The position numbers and the translations under genes are program-made. The notes under the pieces were generated by a model, which was given only the letters and a program-made list of their open reading frames with translations, did not search any database and had not been told where the DNA came from. From Atlantibacter hermannii (lineage in GTDB: Bacteria; Pseudomonadota; Gammaproteobacteria; Enterobacterales; Enterobacteriaceae), in contig NZ_JAAATR010000010.1 in the NCBI RefSeq assembly GCF_009907385.1, positions 1 to 64,000 of the forward strand: a stretch of DNA of 64,000 nucleotides. Direction: 5' to 3'. Positions 39,102 through 48,326 of this stretch are shown one piece after another. How positions within the stretch are numbered: position 1 is the first letter of the stretch; each line of letters begins with the position of its first letter.

Positions 39102-40039
39102 GCCGGTGCGTCTCCGTTATAGACTTCCGCCAGAATGGCGCGTGCGCCGTTTTCCAGCAGCTCTTCCGCCAGCGAAACGCCCATTTTTTCTGCGTCCTGC
39201 GCCGGGCCACGGCGTTCGCCGCGGATCACCTGGGATCCATCCGGCGCGCCGACCAGCGCCCGCAGCCAGATTTCCCCATTGTTGATCTCCGCATAGCTGC
39301 CGATAGGCACCTGACAGCCGCCTTCGAGACGGGTATTCATGGCGCGTTCGGCGCTGACGCGGATCGCGGTTTCCGTATGGTTCAACGGTGCCAGTAACGT
39401 GCGGGTGCGCTCATCATCAAGACGGCATTCAATACCGACCGCACCCTGGCCGACGGCAGGGAGGGAGATATCGGCAGGAATCGCGTAACCGATGCGCGCG
39501 TCAAGATCCAGGCGCTTCAGCCCGGCAACGGCGAGAATGATGGCGTCGTAATCGCCATTATCGAGTTTGCTCAGACGAGTGCCGACGTTACCGCGCAGCG
39601 AGCGGATTTCTAAATCAGGACGGCGCTCGGCAATTTGACACTGACGGCGCAGGCTGGAGGTGCCGACGACGCTGCCTGCCGGCATATCGTCGAGGCTGGC
39701 GAAACGGTTAGAGACAAACGCATCGCGCGGATCTTCGCGCTCGCAAATGGTCACCAGCCCCAGTCCTTCCGGGAACGCCACCGGCACGTCTTTCATGGAA
39801 TGCACGGCGATATCAGCACGGCCTTCAAGCAGCGCCAGCTCAAGCTCTTTAACGAACAGCCCCTTGCCGCCCACTTTCGCCAGCGGGGTATCAAGAATGA
39901 TGTCGCCTTTGGTCACCATCGGCACCAGTTCCACCGTCAATCCTGGATGAAAAGCCTCCAGACGGTTTTTGACATAATGTGCTTGCCAGAGTGCGAGCGG
40001 GCTTTGGCGGGTGGCAATTCTTAGTACATTGTCTAACAT
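39098..40039 (-). CDS. hemC: Porphobilinogen deaminase (hydroxymethylbilane synthase) HemC
   Basis: HemC polymerises four porphobilinogens on a dipyrromethane cofactor. From ATG 40039 it has 313 residues, the E. coli length. The cofactor Cys lies in [11 protein letters not shown] near residue 242; catalytic Asp84 is in [18 protein letters not shown] and GTSSLRRQ are present. An alternative ATG at 40063 (eight residues more) has a clearly better ribosome site (AGGATGG), while 40039 has none; the true start may be the longer one. hemC is first of hemCDXY and divergent from cyaA. Confidence 0.95.
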   Translation of the reverse strand: MLDNVLRIATRQSPLALWQAHYVKNRLEAFHPGLTVELVPMVTKGDIILDTPLAKVGGKGLFVKELELALLEGRADIAVHSMKDVPVAFPEGLGLVTICEREDPRDAFVSNRFASLDDMPAGSVVGTSSLRRQCQIAERRPDLEIRSLRGNVGTRLSKLDNGDYDAIILAVAGLKRLDLDARIGYAIPADISLPAVGQGAVGIECRLDDERTRTLLAPLNHTETAIRVSAERAMNTRLEGGCQVPIGSYAEINNGEIWLRALVGAPDGSQVIRGERRGPAQDAEKMGVSLAEELLENGARAILAEVYNGDAPA

Positions 40040-40214
40040 GCTTGTTACCGTTAATTCGTCCATTTACCATCCTAACATTGTAACCAGAACAGTGTCAGTT
40101 TTAACGGGTTTTAGCAGGAAAGAGGGATATGCGTCTTGTTCTAAGACTCCGAAGCGGGCTTTCAATGCTACAATAGATATGTAGCGCAACTTCCTTTACG
40201 GTCAACCCGCAAGG

Positions 40215-40230
40215 TGTTAAATTGATCACG
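40215..40230. promoter_or_regulatory. CRP-like site upstream of cyaA
   Basis: TGTTA-N6-TCACG lies within AAGGTGTTAAATTGATCACG. It resembles the TGTGA-N6-TCACA consensus and matches the CRP site that represses the cyaA P2 promoter in E. coli, as I remember it. A TACAAT at 40169-40174 could be a -10. The 283-base hemC-cyaA gap also holds the hemC promoter. Confidence 0.65.
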
Positions 40231-40322
40231 TTTTAAGCCGAATGTCAGCCTGTATGGGTAAAACGATAAAGGCGACAAACGCGGCAGTTTTTCGAAATAG
40301 TGCAATCATCAGGCGATATGTC

Positions 40323-42869
40323 TTGTACCTCTATATTGAGACCCTAAAACAGAGACTGGATGCCATCAATCAATTGCGCGTGGATCGCGCTCTTGCTGCC
40401 ATGGGGCCTGCTTTCCAACAGGTCTACAGTCTGCTGCCGACATTGCTACACTATCACCACCCGCTGATGCCGGGTTACCTTGATGGTAACGTTCCCCGTG
40501 GCATCTGCCTTTACACGCCTGATGAAACCCAACGCCACTACCTGAACGAGCTTGAGCTCAAGCGCGGCCTGATCCCACGTGAAATGCCTCAGGGCGAATT
40601 GCCGATCACCGGCGTCTACACCATGGGCAGTACATCATCCGTCGGGCAGAGCTGTTCATCCGACCTCGATATTTGGGTTTGCCACCAGTCCTGGCTCGAT
40701 AACGATGAGCGTCAACTGCTGCAACGTAAATGCAGCCTGCTGGAAAGCTGGGCCGCGTCGCTGGGCGTCGAGGTGAGTTTCTTCCTGATCGACGAAAACC
40801 GTTTCCGCCACAACGAAAGCGGCAGCCTGGGCGGCGAAGACTGCGGCTCGACTCAGCACATTCTGTTACTGGATGAGTTCTATCGCACCGCTGTCCGTCT
40901 GGCCGGGAAACGCATCCTGTGGAATATGGTCCCGTGCGAAGAAGAAGAGCATTACGACGATTATGTGATGACGCTTTACGCCCAGGGCGTACTGACGCCT
41001 AACGAATGGCTTGACCTCGGCGGCCTGAGTTCGCTGTCGGCGGAAGAGTATTTCGGCGCCAGCCTGTGGCAGCTGTATAAAAGCATCGACTCCCCCTACA
41101 AAGCGGTATTGAAAACCCTGTTGCTGGAAGCGTACTCCTGGGAATACCCGAATCCGCGCCTGCTGGCGAAGGACATCAAACAGCGCCTGCACGACGGTGA
41201 AATCGTCTCGTTCGGTCTCGACTCGTACTGCATGATGCTGGAGCGCGTGACGGAATATCTGGAGCAGATTGAAGACACCGCCCGTCTGGACCTGGTGCGC
41301 CGCTGCTTCTATCTCAAAGTGTGCGAGAAACTCTCGCGCGAGCGCGCCTGCGTGGGCTGGCGTCGTGAAGTTATCAGCCAGATGGTGAAAAGCTGGGGCT
41401 GGGACGACGCGCGTTTAACCATGCTGGATAACCGCGCTAACTGGAAAATCGACCAGGTGCGCGAAGCGCATAACGAATTGCTTGACGCCATGATGCAGAG
41501 CTACCGCAATCTGATCCGCTTTGCGCGCCGCAACAACCTGAGCGTTTCGGCAAGCCCGCAGGATATTGGCGTTCTGACCCGCAAACTGTATGCGGCTTTT
41601 GAAGCGCTGCCGGGTAAAGTCACGCTGGTGAACCCGCAGATTTCGCCGGATCTCTCCGAGCCGACGCTGACCTTTATTCATGTTCCGCAGGGCCGCGCCA
41701 ACCGCAGCGGCTGGTATCTCTACAACCGCGCGCCGAACATGGAATCGATCATCAGCCATCAACCGCTGGAATATAACCGTTATCTTAATAAGCTGGTGGC
41801 CTGGGCCTGGTTTAACGGCCTGCTGACCTCGCGCACCCGCCTGTTTATTAAGGGCAACGGTATTTGTGACCTGGCAAAACTGCAGGAGATGGTGGCGGAT
41901 GTTTCCAGCCATTTCCCACTGCGTTTGCCGGCGCCAACGCCGAAAGCGCTCTACAGCCCGTGCGAAATCCGCCACCTGGCGATTATCGTCAACCTCGAAT
42001 ACGACCCGACTGCCGCCTTCCGCAATCAGGTGGTGCATTTCGATTTCAGAAAGCTGGATGTGCTGAGTTTCGGCGAAGAGCAAAAATGCCTGATCGGCAG
42101 TATCGACCTGCTGTACCGTAACTCCTGGAACGAAGTGCGTACGCTGCATTTCAACGGCGAGCAGGCGATGATCGAGGCGCTGAAAACCATTCTCGGCAAA
42201 ATGCATCAGGATGCCGCACCGCCGGACAGCGTTGAAGTGTTCTGCTACAGCCAGCATCTGCGCGGCCTGATCCGCACCCGCGTACAGCAATTAGTGTCTG
42301 AATGTATTGAGTTCCGCTTATCCAGCACCCGTCTCGAACCGGGCCGCTTTAAAGCCTTGCGCGTAGCCGGGCAGACCTGGGGTCTGTTCTTTGAACGCGT
42401 AAACGTGTCGGTGCAGAAGCTGGAAAACGCTATCGAATTCTACGGTGCGATTTCCCATAACAAGCTGCACGGCCTGTCGGTACAGGTTGAGACCAACCAG
42501 GTGAAATTACCTTCCGTGGTGGATGGCTACGCCAGCGAAGGGATTATTCAGTTCTTCTTTGAGAACACCAAAGACGACAGCGGCTTTAACATCTACATTC
42601 TCGACGAGAGCAACCGCGCTGAGGTTTACCACCACTGCGAAGGCAGTATTGAAGAGCTGGTGCGCGACGTCAGCCGCTTCTACTCGTCATCTCACGACCG
42701 CTTCACCTACGGCTCCAGCTTTATCAACTTCAACCTGCCGCAGTTCTACCAGATTGTGAATATCGATGGCCGCAATCAGGTGATCCCGTACCGCAGCCAG
42801 GCGATAACTCACGTTGCGCCGCCCCGTCAGGACGACGCCACGCCGTTGTTGCAGCAGTATCAGTCGTAA
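40323..42869 (+). CDS. cyaA: Adenylate cyclase, class I
   Basis: CyaA makes cAMP for CRP; the C-terminal half is regulated by phosphorylated EIIA-Glc. The start is TTG 40323, as in E. coli, where the weak UUG start limits expression; it gives 848 residues, the E. coli length, with N terminus [19 protein letters not shown]. The open frame extends to an ATG at 40242 across the CRP region, which I reject. The catalytic nucleotidyltransferase motif [18 protein letters not shown] is near residues 103-120. The C-terminal part (about 540-848) is regulatory. Confidence 0.96.
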   Translation: MYLYIETLKQRLDAINQLRVDRALAAMGPAFQQVYSLLPTLLHYHHPLMPGYLDGNVPRGICLYTPDETQRHYLNELELKRGLIPREMPQGELPITGVYTMGSTSSVGQSCSSDLDIWVCHQSWLDNDERQLLQRKCSLLESWAASLGVEVSFFLIDENRFRHNESGSLGGEDCGSTQHILLLDEFYRTAVRLAGKRILWNMVPCEEEEHYDDYVMTLYAQGVLTPNEWLDLGGLSSLSAEEYFGASLWQLYKSIDSPYKAVLKTLLLEAYSWEYPNPRLLAKDIKQRLHDGEIVSFGLDSYCMMLERVTEYLEQIEDTARLDLVRRCFYLKVCEKLSRERACVGWRREVISQMVKSWGWDDARLTMLDNRANWKIDQVREAHNELLDAMMQSYRNLIRFARRNNLSVSASPQDIGVLTRKLYAAFEALPGKVTLVNPQISPDLSEPTLTFIHVPQGRANRSGWYLYNRAPNMESIISHQPLEYNRYLNKLVAWAWFNGLLTSRTRLFIKGNGICDLAKLQEMVADVSSHFPLRLPAPTPKALYSPCEIRHLAIIVNLEYDPTAAFRNQVVHFDFRKLDVLSFGEEQKCLIGSIDLLYRNSWNEVRTLHFNGEQAMIEALKTILGKMHQDAAPPDSVEVFCYSQHLRGLIRTRVQQLVSECIEFRLSSTRLEPGRFKALRVAGQTWGLFFERVNVSVQKLENAIEFYGAISHNKLHGLSVQVETNQVKLPSVVDGYASEGIIQFFFENTKDDSGFNIYILDESNRAEVYHHCEGSIEELVRDVSRFYSSSHDRFTYGSSFINFNLPQFYQIVNIDGRNQVIPYRSQAITHVAPPRQDDATPLLQQYQS

Positions 42870-43190
42870 TCAGCGAAAGCTGACGGCTTCGCCCGCCTGG
42901 TGAGTGCAGGCATTTTCCAGCAGCGTCCAGAATGTTTCGCCGGTACGATCGCACACCCACTCATCATCACGTAAATCAAAATGGTAGCCGCCCTGTTTGG
43001 TCGCCAGCCATACCTGATGCAGCGGCTCCTGACGGTTGATGATGATTTTGCTGCCGTTTTCAAAGCTTAAGGTCAGCACGCCACCGTTGATTTCACAGTC
43101 GATATCGGTTTCACCGTCATAATCGTCGATACGTTCTTCAATGGTCTGCCACAGACCATCGGCGAGGCGATGAAATTCACTGTCGTTCAT
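42870..43190 (-). CDS. cyaY: CyaY, bacterial frataxin
   Basis: CyaY is an iron-binding regulator of Fe-S cluster assembly that slows IscS. From ATG 43190 (AGGAA upstream) it has 106 residues, the E. coli length. The acidic first helix ([30 protein letters not shown]) and the frataxin beta sheet with [21 protein letters not shown] are typical. It ends convergently one base after cyaA. A longer frame to 43316 has no family support. Confidence 0.96.
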   Translation of the reverse strand: MNDSEFHRLADGLWQTIEERIDDYDGETDIDCEINGGVLTLSFENGSKIIINRQEPLHQVWLATKQGGYHFDLRDDEWVCDRTGETFWTLLENACTHQAGEAVSFR

Positions 43191-43362
43191 TGTTTTTCCT
43201 GTTTTTGAAATGCTCATGTACCCTACATGCAGGTAAACGATTGTATATTGCTCATTAAACAATCGCATTTTGCTGCATATGATTATAAGAGATATTTCGT
43301 CAGTAAATCTCGCCATAAGATCATCTGAGAGGCGAGAGACACCGCTTCAGAATGTAGGCGCG

Positions 43363-44691
43363 TTATTTTGCAGGGGTAAATTTGGCATTAACGTCGTATC
43401 CACCCTCTGGGGTGATGAGTAATGGCCGCGATTCCCAGGCGTATTCATATTTAAGGTGTGCCAAATCCGGCTGGACAGTGACGAATCGATGAACAATATC
43501 TTTATAATCAAAAATATAAATATATTTGTTGTCGTGTGCGAAAAAGTTATAACCGTGCTTGTCTGGTTTATCGATTAACACAAGCGGGCCTGCTGTCTCC
43601 ATCACCTGAACACCATTAATGGCAATGAAGTAAGCATGGCTTTTGCCAGCGTTGATACGTTTATCAATCTGTAAATCGGGCGCATCTAAAATGAGCGTTT
43701 CCAGTCGTCGCGCATCGTTACCGTCGTTTTTAATAATAAACAAGCGATCCCGATATTGTGCTGTCACGTTATTTATTTGGTGAAAACTTTCAGGATCATC
43801 GATATCAGCGATCTCTTCTACCTGACATTCACTGATGTGTTTGCGCCACATGACTTTCTTTTCCATTGCAGTAAATGCAAGGTCACACAGGTGGGATTTA
43901 TAACCATCCAGCGTATAACGACTTACGCCATTAACATCTTTATAAACCAGTAATTCGCCGGGTATCCACCGTACGATTTCAAAAGAGTCAGGATCAGCAC
44001 CGATTATGTGCCCATTAACGATAACCTGACGGATTGTTCGAACGATAGTATCTGTTGGGTAGGCGTAAAGGGTTTCACACGTGTTTCGAAGATAAAGGGG
44101 ACCACGTTGATCCCATGATTTTTGCGCCACGATAGCGAAACCTTCCGTACTGCCCAGCCACTTGCCCTGGAAATAAAGGTTACGCAAATCTTTTACGATA
44201 CCCTCAACAGGCGTTTGAGTGAGTTGATTGAAGTTGGGACGCTTAACGCCAGGGCTGTCATCGGTACGTTTTCCTTCAAAATAAAGACTGTATTTATCAG
44301 CAGCAAAGTGACCGAAAGCGCGAAAGCTAGCAATGTCTACACCAGGCGTACCTTTGGGATTTCGAATAATCTGCCCTGCCCATATAACAAAATGGCCGTC
44401 TGTATAATAAGAAAACTGTTTTATAGTGTGAAAGCCTGTAGAAATGATGTGGTCGGTATTGAGGTTTTCATCATTCCTGGGGGAGGTGTCTGTAACGCGT
44501 TGCAGACGGTTAAAGGATACTTCAGGCAAACGTGCCCGGATAAATGTTTCTTTATTATCTTCATGCTGGAGATAAACAGTACCGTGCTTATATTGCTGGA
44601 AGCTAAACGTTGTTTCTGTCGGACGGCATCCCCATGCCAGTGTGCTGAACATTATCAGCATACTTACCAGATAAGCATATCTTCTGTGCAT
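43363..44691 (-). CDS. Envelope protein with DKNYY-type repeats, possible lipoprotein
   Basis: The 442-residue protein has a hydrophobic leader (YLVSMLIMFSTLAW) ending at Cys22. AWGC is a poor lipobox, so lipoprotein or plain signal peptide are both possible. The body carries repeated short units of the DKNYY kind: DKYSLYFEGK (132-141), DLRNLYFQGK (168-177), ADPDSFEIVRW (232-242) and DNKYIYIFDYKD near 395. The function of DKNYY proteins is unknown. The gene is clearly richer in A+T than its neighbours (one 60-base line, 43501-43560, is 25% GC), and is absent here in E. coli K-12. This suggests acquisition. A GTG one codon upstream could also start it. Confidence 0.7.
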   Translation of the reverse strand: MHRRYAYLVSMLIMFSTLAWGCRPTETTFSFQQYKHGTVYLQHEDNKETFIRARLPEVSFNRLQRVTDTSPRNDENLNTDHIISTGFHTIKQFSYYTDGHFVIWAGQIIRNPKGTPGVDIASFRAFGHFAADKYSLYFEGKRTDDSPGVKRPNFNQLTQTPVEGIVKDLRNLYFQGKWLGSTEGFAIVAQKSWDQRGPLYLRNTCETLYAYPTDTIVRTIRQVIVNGHIIGADPDSFEIVRWIPGELLVYKDVNGVSRYTLDGYKSHLCDLAFTAMEKKVMWRKHISECQVEEIADIDDPESFHQINNVTAQYRDRLFIIKNDGNDARRLETLILDAPDLQIDKRINAGKSHAYFIAINGVQVMETAGPLVLIDKPDKHGYNFFAHDNKYIYIFDYKDIVHRFVTVQPDLAHLKYEYAWESRPLLITPEGGYDVNAKFTPAK

Positions 44692-44881
44692 CACGCGCTA
44701 ACCCTGTGGAATTTATGAGGGGTTTACTGACGGTTATTATTGTGCAAAACCGGTAGCAAAACGTTGGGGTTTTCATCAAACATCCCATGTTTCGGAAACG
44801 ACAAAGAACTCCCGCAAACTCTTGCTTTTGCGGCTTCTCCTGCGATGATAGAAAGCAAAGCATTAACTACAGGCATTCATA

Positions 44882-45085
44882 ATGAAGAAAATTCTTTGCT
44901 CACTGGCCGTGGTGCTGGCGTTTGCAAGCCTTACGGGATGCGGCCTGAAAGGGCCTCTTTACTTTCCGCCAGCGGATAAAAAAGCTCCGCCGCCGACGCG
45001 TCCGGTGCAGGATAATACCCAATCCACCAACCCTGACCGTAACGATCGCGGCCAGAACAATCAGCCGACTCAGGTGATTTACTGA
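44882..45085 (+). CDS. lptM: LptM (YifL), small LPS-assembly lipoprotein
   Basis: A 67-residue lipoprotein with signal MKKILCSLAVVLAFASLTGC, a clear lipobox with Cys20, followed by GLKGPLYFPPADKKAPP, which is the conserved part. LptM binds LptD in E. coli and helps its disulfide maturation and LPS translocon assembly in the outer membrane. The C-terminal half is low-complexity (Pro, Asn, Gln, Asp). It lies 37 bases before dapF and is the first gene of the dapF-xerC operon. Confidence 0.93.
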   Translation: MKKILCSLAVVLAFASLTGCGLKGPLYFPPADKKAPPPTRPVQDNTQSTNPDRNDRGQNNQPTQVIY

Positions 45086-45122
45086 TCGCTAACGATTTGT
45101 CACCGCGCTTACGGAGTGAAAA

Positions 45123-45947
45123 ATGCAGTTTTCCAAAATGCATGGCCTGGGTAATGACTTTATGGTCGTCGACGCGGTCACACAGAACGTTTTCTTTTCG
45201 CCTGAACTCATCCGTCGCCTGGCGGATCGCCATCTTGGGGTGGGTTTTGATCAACTGCTGGTGGTGGAGCCGCCGTACGATCCCGATCTCGATTTTCATT
45301 ACCGTATCTTTAATGCCGACGGCAGCGAGGTTTCCCAGTGCGGAAACGGCGCGCGCTGCTTCGCGCGGTTTGTGCGCCTGAAAGGGCTGACTAACAAGCG
45401 CGATATCCGTGTCAGCACCGCTAACGGGCGCATGGTGCTGACGGTCAACGAAGATGATTTAGTGCGAGTGAACATGGGCGAGCCGAATTTTGAGCCGTCC
45501 CAGGTGCCGTTTCGCGCCAACAAGGCGGAAAAGACCTATATCATGCGCGCCGCCGAGCAAACCATAATGTGCGGCGTGGTTTCCATGGGGAATCCGCACT
45601 GCGTTTTGCAGGTCGACAGCGTTGATACCGCCGCCGTCGAAACGCTCGGCCCGGTTCTGGAAAATCATGAGCGTTTTCCTGAGCGGGCGAATATTGGCTT
45701 TATGCAGGTGGTGACGACGAATCATATCCGGCTACGCGTTTTCGAACGCGGCGCGGGTGAAACCCAGGCTTGCGGCAGCGGCGCGTGTGCCGCGGTGGCG
45801 GTGGGGATCACCCAGGGGGTACTGGCCGAGCAGGTGCGTGTCGAGTTGCCTGGCGGCCTGCTGGATATCGCCTGGAAAGGGCCAGGGCATCCGCTGTATA
45901 TGACGGGCCCGGCCGCTCATGTTTACGATGGATTTATACATTTATGA
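45123..45947 (+). CDS. dapF: Diaminopimelate epimerase DapF
   Basis: DapF converts LL- to meso-diaminopimelate for lysine and peptidoglycan synthesis, by a two-cysteine, cofactor-free mechanism. Its 274 residues equal E. coli. Catalytic Cys73 is in CGNGARC and Cys217 in [22 protein letters not shown] is at 8-17. The stop overlaps the yigA start (ATGA). Confidence 0.97.
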   Translation: MQFSKMHGLGNDFMVVDAVTQNVFFSPELIRRLADRHLGVGFDQLLVVEPPYDPDLDFHYRIFNADGSEVSQCGNGARCFARFVRLKGLTNKRDIRVSTANGRMVLTVNEDDLVRVNMGEPNFEPSQVPFRANKAEKTYIMRAAEQTIMCGVVSMGNPHCVLQVDSVDTAAVETLGPVLENHERFPERANIGFMQVVTTNHIRLRVFERGAGETQACGSGACAAVAVGITQGVLAEQVRVELPGGLLDIAWKGPGHPLYMTGPAAHVYDGFIHL

Positions 45948-46648
45948 ATAATATCGGGGAACCGCAAGCGCTCCTTGCCGAGATGGACGACAGCGCAGTC
46001 TGCGAATATCTGCTGCGCAACCCTGACTTCTTTATCCGTAACGCCGCGCTTGCCGAGCAAATGCGGGTGCCGCATCCGGTACGTGGAACGGTATCGCTGG
46101 TGGAATGGCATATGGCGCGCGCCAGAAACCATATCAATCAGCTTGAAGAAAATATGTCGCTGCTGATGGAGCAGGCCAGCGCCAATGAAGGGCTGTTTTA
46201 CCGGCTGTTAAAGTTACAGGGACGGCTGGCGTCTGCGCCCAGTTTGCAGGAGATGCTCAATCGCCTGCACCGCTGGGCCAGAGAAATGGGGCTGGCGGGC
46301 GCGTCTGTACGCCTGTTCGCCGACAGCTGGCGCATCGGCGCGCCGTCGGACTTCACCCATCTGGCGCTGTCGCGGCAGGCGTTTGAGCCGCTGCGCATTC
46401 AGCGCCTGGGCCACGAAAGCCACTATCTCGGCCCGTTGAACGGGCCGGAACTGCTGGTGGTGTTGCCGGAAGCTAAAGCGATTGGTTCGGTGGCGATGTC
46501 GTTAATGGGCGGTGATGAAGCCCTGGGCGTGGTGCTGTTCACCAGCCGCGATCCGCAACACTATCAACCTGGCCAGGGCACTCAACTGCTCCATGAGCTG
46601 TCTCTGATGTTGCCGGAACTGCTGGAGCGTTGGGTTGAACGCGTATGA
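45944..46648 (+). CDS. yigA: YigA, DUF484 protein
   Basis: The 234-residue cytosolic protein of the DUF484 family (E. coli 235) has the helical N terminus [41 protein letters not shown] with a short coiled coil, then a GAF-like domain (about 90-230). Its function is unknown. It is always between dapF and xerC in enterobacteria, with ATGA overlaps at both ends here, suggesting a link with XerC or peptidoglycan synthesis (inference). Confidence 0.92.
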   Translation: MNNIGEPQALLAEMDDSAVCEYLLRNPDFFIRNAALAEQMRVPHPVRGTVSLVEWHMARARNHINQLEENMSLLMEQASANEGLFYRLLKLQGRLASAPSLQEMLNRLHRWAREMGLAGASVRLFADSWRIGAPSDFTHLALSRQAFEPLRIQRLGHESHYLGPLNGPELLVVLPEAKAIGSVAMSLMGGDEALGVVLFTSRDPQHYQPGQGTQLLHELSLMLPELLERWVERV

Positions 46649-47550
46649 CGCCGTCACCGTTACAGGACCCTGTCGATCGTTTTCTGCGCTACCTGAAAGT
46701 GGAGCGGCAGCTTAGCCCGCTGACCATTTTGAACTATGGTCGCCAGCTGGCTGCGATTATTACGCTGCTGGACGCCATGAAACTCACCCAGTGGCGGCAA
46801 TGCGATGCCGCGATCGTTCGCAGCCTCGTGGTGCGCAGCCGTCGCGACGGCTTGCAGGCCACCAGCCTGGCGTTGCGCCTCTCCGCGTTACGCAGTTTCT
46901 TTAACTGGCTGGTAGGGCAGGGCGAACTGAACGCGAATCCGGCCAAAGGCATTTCCGCGCCGAAACCGCCGCGCCATCTGCCCAAAAATATCGACGTCGA
47001 TGACGTTAACCAACTGCTGGATATCGATCTTAACGATCCGCTTGCAGTGCGCGATCGCGCCATGCTTGAAGTGATGTACGGCGCGGGCCTGCGTTTGTCG
47101 GAGCTGGTTAACCTGGACTGCCGCCACCTGGATTTATCCACCGGCGAAGTCTGGGTATTGGGCAAAGGCAGCAAAGAACGACGCCTGCCGACAGGTAAAA
47201 GCGCGCTGGCGTGGACGGAACACTGGCTTGATTTGCGCGGACTGTTTGGCCCCGAAGATGACGCGCTTTTCCTGGCGAAAACCGGCAAGCGTATCTCGGC
47301 GCGCAACGTTCAGAAACGCTTCGCCGAGTGGGGTATCAAACAGGGGCTGAACAGCCATGTCCACCCGCATAAACTGCGCCACTCGTTTGCTACCCATATG
47401 CTGGAATCGAGCGGCGATCTGCGCGGCGTACAGGAGTTGTTAGGGCATGCTAACCTCTCCACCACGCAAATCTATACCCACCTTGATTTCCAGCATCTGG
47501 CTTCGGTCTATGATGCCGCGCACCCACGCGCCAAACGAGGGAAGACGTAA
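46645..47550 (+). CDS. xerC: XerC, site-specific tyrosine recombinase
   Basis: XerC acts with XerD at dif to resolve chromosome dimers, under FtsK control. It has 301 residues (E. coli 298). It has an N-terminal SAM-like core-binding domain (about 10-95) and a catalytic domain with Arg in GAGLRLSEL, Lys in [10 protein letters not shown], HxxR in [12 protein letters not shown], His in [10 protein letters not shown] and nucleophile Tyr277 in IYTHLDF. It overlaps yigA by four bases and meets yigB at one base. Confidence 0.97.
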   Translation: MTPSPLQDPVDRFLRYLKVERQLSPLTILNYGRQLAAIITLLDAMKLTQWRQCDAAIVRSLVVRSRRDGLQATSLALRLSALRSFFNWLVGQGELNANPAKGISAPKPPRHLPKNIDVDDVNQLLDIDLNDPLAVRDRAMLEVMYGAGLRLSELVNLDCRHLDLSTGEVWVLGKGSKERRLPTGKSALAWTEHWLDLRGLFGPEDDALFLAKTGKRISARNVQKRFAEWGIKQGLNSHVHPHKLRHSFATHMLESSGDLRGVQELLGHANLSTTQIYTHLDFQHLASVYDAAHPRAKRGKT

Positions 47551-48266
47551 TGCATTTTTATCGCCCGCTGGGCACGATTTCCGCGCTCACCTTTGATCTG
47601 GACGACACGCTGTATGACAACGTGCCGGTCATCACGCGCACTGAACAGAAAGCGTTTGAATTTGTGCGTAATTTCCATCCATCGCTGAACGCGCTGGAGG
47701 CCGATGAATTTCACCGCGTTCGCCAGGCGCTGCGCCATGCCGAGCCGGAGATTTATCATGACGTCACAGAATGGCGTCGCCGTGCGGTAGAGCGCGCCAT
47801 GCTCGACGCGGGGCTAAGCGAGCAAGAGGCGCGCAAGGGCGCGGATGCCGCGATGGAGAATTTCGCCTCCTGGCGCAGCCGTATCGACGTGCCGCAGGAA
47901 ACGCACGACACCCTGAAAGCGCTGGCCAAAAAATGGCCGCTGGTGGCGATCACCAACGGCAACGCCGATCCGCAGCTGTTTGGTTTGGGTGGCTATTTCC
48001 AGTTTGTGCTGCGCGCCGGCCCGCATGGCCGCTCGAAACCGTTTAGCGACATGTATCACCTGGCGGCGGAAAAGCTGAATATCCGCCCCGGCGAGATCCT
48101 GCACGTGGGCGATGACCTCACCACCGACGTGGCGGGCGCTATCCGCAGCGGGGTGCAGGCATGCTGGATAAATCTGCGCGATGCCAGTCTGATGCGCGCC
48201 ACCGACAGCCGCTTATTACCCCATGTAGAAATTTCACGGTTGGCATCCCTGACGGCACTGTTATAA
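47550..48266 (+). CDS. yigB: YigB, HAD-family FMN phosphatase
   Basis: The 238-residue HAD hydrolase with motif [12 protein letters not shown] (nucleophile Asp16, acid Asp18), motif II ITNGN near 135, and motif [15 protein letters not shown] near 190. In E. coli it dephosphorylates FMN and related sugar phosphates; it was also linked to persister formation. Its 3' end contains the uvrD promoter. Confidence 0.94.
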   Translation: MHFYRPLGTISALTFDLDDTLYDNVPVITRTEQKAFEFVRNFHPSLNALEADEFHRVRQALRHAEPEIYHDVTEWRRRAVERAMLDAGLSEQEARKGADAAMENFASWRSRIDVPQETHDTLKALAKKWPLVAITNGNADPQLFGLGGYFQFVLRAGPHGRSKPFSDMYHLAAEKLNIRPGEILHVGDDLTTDVAGAIRSGVQACWINLRDASLMRATDSRLLPHVEISRLASLTALL

Positions 48267-48267
48267 T
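48240..48267 (+). promoter_or_regulatory. uvrD promoter
   Basis: TTGGCA (48240-48245) and TATAAT (48262-48267) are 16 bases apart and close to consensus. The pair overlaps the yigB stop codon. The LexA box follows at the expected start site. Confidence 0.75.
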
Positions 48268-48277
48268 TTCATCCACT

Positions 48278-48293
48278 CTGTATAAATTCACAG
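48278..48293. promoter_or_regulatory. LexA (SOS) box of uvrD
   Basis: CTGTATAAATTCACAG fits CTGT-N8-ACAG exactly. It covers the likely transcription start of uvrD. uvrD is SOS-inducible in E. coli through a LexA box in the same place. Confidence 0.9.
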
Positions 48294-48326
48294 GGGTGTT
48301 TGCACCCCTCTTTCCCGGCGGTACCC

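Noticed and set aside
41415-42290. 291-codon open frame antisense to cyaA
   Set aside because: Shadow frame of the conserved adenylate cyclase gene, with typical shadow composition and no motif.
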